The position numbers and the translations under genes were made by a program. Under the pieces are notes generated by a model. That model did no database searches, had not been told where the DNA came from, and was given only the letters and a program-made list of their open reading frames with translations. Of a DNA stretch of 64,000 nt, positions 60,457 to 64,000 are shown one piece after another. The stretch covers positions 2,976,001-3,040,000 of the forward strand of contig NZ_CP034450.1 of the NCBI RefSeq assembly GCF_003952505.1. The letters are read 5' to 3'. The stretch is from Mesorhizobium sp. M4B.F.Ca.ET.058.02.1.1 (GTDB lineage: Bacteria; Pseudomonadota; Alphaproteobacteria; Rhizobiales; Rhizobiaceae). The number at the start of each line of letters is the position of its first letter. Positions within the stretch are counted from its first letter, which is position 1.

Positions 60457-61554
60457 TCACTTGGGCAGCGGCGTGGTGACACCCTTGACGTGCCAGTCCA
60501 TGGCCACGATCTCGGCCTCGGTCATCGTCTTGCCGGCGGGGACACCCTCGTTGCCATCGGCCTTGGCGATCGGACCGGCAAAGGGCGAGAAGCTGCCGGC
60601 GGCGATCTTGGCTTCAACCTCCTTGATTCTGGCCATCATGTCGGCCGGGATACCCGGGTTCCAGTCAACGACCTCGACAACCTTGTCGCCGACACCCAGG
60701 AAAGCGTTGCCACCCTTGAAGGTGCCGGCGATGTGGGCGTCGACCGAGGCCTTGAAGAAGGGCGACCAGTCGGTCGCAACACAGCCAAGATAGGTTTTGG
60801 GCGCGTATTTCTTCATCGACGAGTTGAGGTTGAAGGCGGGGACGCCGGCCTCCTCGCAGGCCGAGACGACGGAGGGCGTGTCCTGCGCGTTGGAAAAGAT
60901 CACATCGCATTTCTGCGCCAACAGCGCCTTGGCGGCCTCCTGCTCCTTGGCCGGATCGAACCAGGAGTTCACCCATACGACCGAAACCTCGACATCGGGC
61001 CTCACCGCCTGCGCTCCGAGCGTGAAGGCGTTGATGGAGGTGATCAGCTCGGGAATGGCGAAGGCGGAGACCGAGCCGAGCTTGCCGGTCTTTGAAAGCG
61101 CGGCTGCCGCCATGCCCATCAGGTAGGTGCCCTGGGAATACTGGGCCGCGAAGGGCGAGAAGTTCGGCGCCACCTGGAAACCGGAAGCGTGCAGCACGGT
61201 GACGTCGGGATTGCGGCGTGCGATCTGCAGGGCGCCATTCTGGTAGCCGAAGGAGCCGGCGATCAGGAACTTGTTGCCGTCGGCGACCGCCTTGTTCATG
61301 ATCCGGTCGGCATCGGGTCCTTCCTGAATGTTCTCGATGACGGTCACCTTCACCTTGTCGCCGTAGGCCGCCTTCACCGGCTCGAGCCCGTCGGCGAGCG
61401 CGCGGCCCCAGCCGACATCGCCGACCGGCGACGGGACCACAAGCACGATACCCAGAGGTTCGTCGGCGGCAAACGCGCGGCCGGCCACCGCGGCGACGAG
61501 CCCGGAGGCGGCCGCGCCCTTCATCAACGTTCTGCGGGTAAGTTTTGTCAGCAT
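60457..61554 (-). CDS. BMP-family substrate-binding protein of the purine ABC importer
   Basis: A 365-aa periplasmic protein. A twin-arginine-like leader (KLTRRTLMKGAAASGLVAAVAG) with cleavage near AFA/ADE precedes a BMP/PnrA-like domain (IVLVVPSPVGDVGWG, IQEGPDADRIMNKAVADG, IFSNAQDTPSVVSACEEAG). BMP-type proteins bind nucleosides or purine bases, and the deaminase next door supports a purine ligand. The start at 61554 was chosen for the leader peptide. The ATPase gene begins 2 bp beyond its stop. Confidence 0.92.
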   Translation of the reverse strand: MLTKLTRRTLMKGAAASGLVAAVAGRAFAADEPLGIVLVVPSPVGDVGWGRALADGLEPVKAAYGDKVKVTVIENIQEGPDADRIMNKAVADGNKFLIAGSFGYQNGALQIARRNPDVTVLHASGFQVAPNFSPFAAQYSQGTYLMGMAAAALSKTGKLGSVSAFAIPELITSINAFTLGAQAVRPDVEVSVVWVNSWFDPAKEQEAAKALLAQKCDVIFSNAQDTPSVVSACEEAGVPAFNLNSSMKKYAPKTYLGCVATDWSPFFKASVDAHIAGTFKGGNAFLGVGDKVVEVVDWNPGIPADMMARIKEVEAKIAAGSFSPFAGPIAKADGNEGVPAGKTMTEAEIVAMDWHVKGVTTPLPK

Positions 61555-61577
61555 GTCGGTTCCCCTTGTTTTGGTTG

Positions 61578-62957
61578 CTAAAATTCCACCGTCGCGAGCG
61601 CCGCCTCGGCTTGCGCGAACAGCCGGGCCTCGTCGAGGCCCGGGAACTCGCCCTTGGCCCAGACGATGCGGCCGTTGATCATGGTCATGTCGGTCGGCGC
61701 GCCGATGCCCACCTTGGCCAGCAGGCTCAGCGGATCGTGCCTGGTGCCGACATAGTCCATGCGCCGCGTGTCGATGGCGAATAGGTCGGCGGCCATGCCG
61801 GGCGCCAGCCTGCCGATGTCGCCGCGCCCGAGCAGCGCCGCGCCCCCGGTCGTCGCATAGCCGAGAAAATCGGCCGGCGGCGGCACCGGATGGCCGCGCG
61901 TCGACGCCGCCAGGCATTGCAGCATGTAGGCGGAATGGATGCAGTGCATCAGGTTGGAATTGTCGTTCGAGGCGGCGCCGTCGCAGCCCAGACCCACATT
62001 GAGCCCGAAGGCCGACATCGCCGGAATGTCGGTGATTTCGGCGCCGACGAGATAGACCGGCTCCGGGCAGTGAGCGACGCCGGTGCCGCTGGCGGCCATC
62101 TTGCGCAACTCGTCGTGGGTCAGTTCCCAGCAATGGGCATAGAACGCATCCGGCCCGCAGAAGCCGATCTCCGCGCAATAGTCCACCGTGCGCATGCCGT
62201 GACGGGCCTCGATGACCGGGCTTTCGCCCTCGCCGACATGGGTATGCAGGCGCACCCCGCGGTCGCGCGCCAGCGCCACCGATTCCACGAAGGTCTCGCG
62301 ATAGCAGTTGACCGGCTGGCAGGGCGCGACGACGACCTGGCGCGTGCTGAAAGGACCGGCATCATGATAGGCGTCGATCAGCCGGGCGCAGTCGGCGATG
62401 AACTCGTCGGTCGTTTCCAGCATCGCGTCGGGGATGGTCGAGCCTTCCGATTTCGGCAGCGTGTTGCCGCCGCGTCCGGCATGGAAGCGCATGCCGAGGA
62501 GTTCGGCCGCTTCGAACTGCCGGTCGACCAGCCGTTTGCCGGCATGCCGCGGAAAGCAATACTGATGGTCGAACGCCGTCGTGCAGCCGTGCTTTATCAA
62601 CTCGGCCATCGCTGTGACCGACGCGTGGTAGAAGCATTCCTCGGTCAGCCGCGAGAAGACGGGATAGATGCGGTCGAGCCATTCGATGACCGACAGCTTC
62701 GTCCAGTCCAGATCGGCGCGGTTGCGCACGAAGCATTGAAAGAAGTGGTGATGGGTGTTGACGAGGCCGGGATAGACAAACCAGCCGGCGGCGTCCCACG
62801 CTACCGTCCCGGCGGGCAGCTCCGCCTTGTCGATACCTTCGCCGATGGCGCGTATCGCCGGGCCGTCGGTCAGGACATCGACATTGCGCCGGACGTCAGG
62901 ACCGTTGCCCTCGTCGACGATGACCGCAGCGCAGTTCTTCAACAGATAGCCAGCCAC
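61578..62957 (-). CDS. 8-oxoguanine deaminase-like amidohydrolase
   Basis: A 459-aa TIM-barrel amidohydrolase. The metal ligands are in order: HxH in VNTHHHFFQ (near residue 69), His in RLHTHVGEGE (near 235), the His in FYAHCWELTHDE and the Asp in LGCDGAASNDNSNL. The cluster of motifs matches the 8-oxoguanine/isocytosine deaminase subgroup rather than classic guanine deaminase. It converts an oxidised or amino purine to its oxo form in the cytosol. It lies 23 bp upstream of the transporter genes and 1 bp downstream of the GST stop. Confidence 0.85.
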   Translation of the reverse strand: MAGYLLKNCAAVIVDEGNGPDVRRNVDVLTDGPAIRAIGEGIDKAELPAGTVAWDAAGWFVYPGLVNTHHHFFQCFVRNRADLDWTKLSVIEWLDRIYPVFSRLTEECFYHASVTAMAELIKHGCTTAFDHQYCFPRHAGKRLVDRQFEAAELLGMRFHAGRGGNTLPKSEGSTIPDAMLETTDEFIADCARLIDAYHDAGPFSTRQVVVAPCQPVNCYRETFVESVALARDRGVRLHTHVGEGESPVIEARHGMRTVDYCAEIGFCGPDAFYAHCWELTHDELRKMAASGTGVAHCPEPVYLVGAEITDIPAMSAFGLNVGLGCDGAASNDNSNLMHCIHSAYMLQCLAASTRGHPVPPPADFLGYATTGGAALLGRGDIGRLAPGMAADLFAIDTRRMDYVGTRHDPLSLLAKVGIGAPTDMTMINGRIVWAKGEFPGLDEARLFAQAEAALATVEF

Positions 62958-62958
62958 G

Positions 62959-63618
62959 TCAGGCCTCGCCGACTTCTGGCACGGGCTCGGGCTTCAGTTC
63001 GTGCAGCCGGTGGATGCCGGGCATCTCGATGAAGCCATCGATGGCGCGGATCGCCCGCGACCAGAGCCGGATCGCAGGATAGGGATCGAGCGAAACACCG
63101 CCGTCCGGCGCCAGCGCCACATAGGGAAAGCAGGCGATGTCGGCGATCGTCGGCCGGTTCGACGCAAGGAAGCGCTGGCCGCGGATCTGCTGTTCGACAA
63201 GGCCAGCCTCCAGCTCCCGCAGGGCCGCTACCCCCTGCCCTTGGAGGACAGCGATATTGCCCGGACGCAGCAGCATCTCGTGCAGGCGCGCGGCGCCCAG
63301 GCTGGCGGTAAGCCGGTGCGCGAAGGAAAGCCATTGCTGGACGCGCGCCGCCTGCCCGGCCGTATCGTTGCCCAGCCATTGCGGCGCCACCTTGGCGGCG
63401 AGGTAGACCAGCATGGCCGAGGATTCGGTGAGGACAAGATCGCCATCCTCCAGGATCGGGATCGAACCCGCCGGGTTCAGCGCCATGAGCTCAGGACCGC
63501 GATGCTCGACACCGGGATGGAAGTCGACAGGGCGGATGTCGAGCGTCACCCCGGTCAGCGCAGCCATGAGGCGCACCTTGTAGCAGCTCGGCGACAGCAC
63601 GTAGTCGAAGAGCTTCAT
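62959..63618 (-). CDS. Glutathione S-transferase-like protein
   Basis: A 219-aa GST with an N-terminal thioredoxin-like domain (MKLFDYVLSPSCYKVRLMAAL, and LNPAGSIPILEDGDLVLTESSAML for the glutathione gamma-Glu site) and a helical C-terminal domain. Ser10 or Cys12 in LSPSCYK could be the catalytic residue. Its start overlaps the end of the Rieske oxygenase gene by 4 bp. In a purine operon a GST beside a Rieske oxygenase recalls NdmE, a GST-like subunit of a methylxanthine N-demethylase. Confidence 0.88.
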   Translation of the reverse strand: MKLFDYVLSPSCYKVRLMAALTGVTLDIRPVDFHPGVEHRGPELMALNPAGSIPILEDGDLVLTESSAMLVYLAAKVAPQWLGNDTAGQAARVQQWLSFAHRLTASLGAARLHEMLLRPGNIAVLQGQGVAALRELEAGLVEQQIRGQRFLASNRPTIADIACFPYVALAPDGGVSLDPYPAIRLWSRAIRAIDGFIEMPGIHRLHELKPEPVPEVGEA

Positions 63619-64000
63619 TGCGCCACCAGTTGCGCGCCGTAGGTGTAGCCATGACGTTTCAGCCAGCGCCGGTAGGCAACCGAGGTGAGGTCCGCTCTCG
63701 TGGGGATCTCCATGCCGGGATCCAGCGGCAGCAGCCCCGGAATCTGGTTTTCGAGGATTGACCGGTCCTGGACGAAGATCGTCTGCTGGAAGTGGATGAG
63801 GTCCGTCATCGGCGTTTCGTCGTCGAACAGCGCCATCCATGGCCAGACATCGCACAGATCTTCGGCAAGCGGCTGCACGAAAAGCGTGATGACGTCCCAT
63901 TCACCCGGGCGCGGCGGGCAGGTCTTGTAGAGGATCGAGCAGGTCGGCGCGGGCACGCGATACATGTATTCCGTGGTGATGCCGCCCTCCGCCGACTTGG
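63615..64000 (-). CDS. Rieske aromatic-ring-type oxygenase alpha subunit, C-terminal part
   Basis: The last 129 or so codons are open to the window edge. The visible part, ITTEYMYRVPAPTCSILYKT and QPLAEDLCDVWPWMALFDDE, followed by QQTIFVQDRSILENQIPGLL, matches the C-terminal catalytic domain end of Rieske non-haem oxygenases of the VanA/caffeine-demethylase group. The Rieske cluster and mononuclear iron ligands lie beyond the window. It is first in the visible part of the operon. Confidence 0.8.
   Translation of the reverse strand, partial: KSAEGGITTEYMYRVPAPTCSILYKTCPPRPGEWDVITLFVQPLAEDLCDVWPWMALFDDETPMTDLIHFQQTIFVQDRSILENQIPGLLPLDPGMEIPTRADLTSVAYRRWLKRHGYTYGAQLVAQ

Overview
The window looks like a chromosomal segment of a Mesorhizobium-type alphaproteobacterium (Rhizobiales). 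The signs are high GC, a DUF768 small protein, hisS-hisZ-hisG with the short HisG/HisZ enzyme, GntR-linked glycolate and lactate oxidation, and several families of rhizobial palindromic intergenic repeats. No rRNA, tRNA or CRISPR array was seen. Most of it is core or housekeeping sequence, with a few accessory patches.

Layout. 0-2.2 kb: decayed end of an integrated element beside the 3' end of guaA (integrase N-terminus fused by deletion to a CapA remnant, with three copies of a 10-bp word that may be integrase arm sites). 2.2-6.3 kb: guaA, a frameshifted MTA/SAH nucleosidase, a PaaI thioesterase and an RsmB-type rRNA methyltransferase, all on minus. 6.6-11.7 kb: aquaporin, the divergent katG/oxyR peroxide pair, an EamA exporter. 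11.8-18.4 kb: a frameshifted SARP/TolB-like regulator, then a coupled set: a 911-aa GT-C-like membrane protein with a C-terminal toroid-like domain carrying a DxDD motif, a UbiA prenyltransferase and a GT2 glycosyltransferase. 18.4-24.4 kb: a coupled trio (N-formylglutamate amidohydrolase-like, DUF1704 QEGLA metallopeptidase, GshB-like ATP-grasp ligase), flanked by a degenerate fragment and an intact copy of a CaCA antiporter gene, then a frameshifted poly-gamma-glutamate hydrolase. 24.4-33.2 kb: acyl-CoA synthetase, hisG/hisZ/hisS, tag, an L,D-transpeptidase and a variant FolD. 33.3-34.7 kb: a complete IS481-family element inside a palindromic repeat. 34.8-43.2 kb: glcD-glcE-DUF4870-glcF, DUF3422, and a GntR regulator with lldD. 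43.2-56.5 kb: PPP phosphatase, glutamine amidotransferase, rsmE, gshA, DUF937, DUF1127 divergent from a LysR gene, a CHASE4-GGDEF-EAL protein, xseA, a DmpA-type peptidase and DUF768. 56.9-64 kb: a minus-strand operon for purine uptake and breakdown (Rieske oxygenase, GST, 8-oxoguanine deaminase, BMP-type ABC importer).

The points most worth following up are (i) the ATP-grasp / MATCAP-like peptidase / amidohydrolase trio, which has the parts of a ligation-removal cycle on a peptide end; (ii) the GT-C + DxDD-toroid + UbiA + GT2 operon, likely lipid-linked glycan or isoprenoid chemistry; (iii) the purine operon pairing a Rieske oxygenase with a GST, as in N-demethylase systems; (iv) FolD with the cyclohydrolase Lys replaced by Gln; (v) matching 5-13-5 operators upstream of glcD and of the GntR-lldD pair. 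Five genes carry single-base frameshifts, three of them in G/C runs, so some may be assembly errors. All calls come from reading the sequence; no database search was run.
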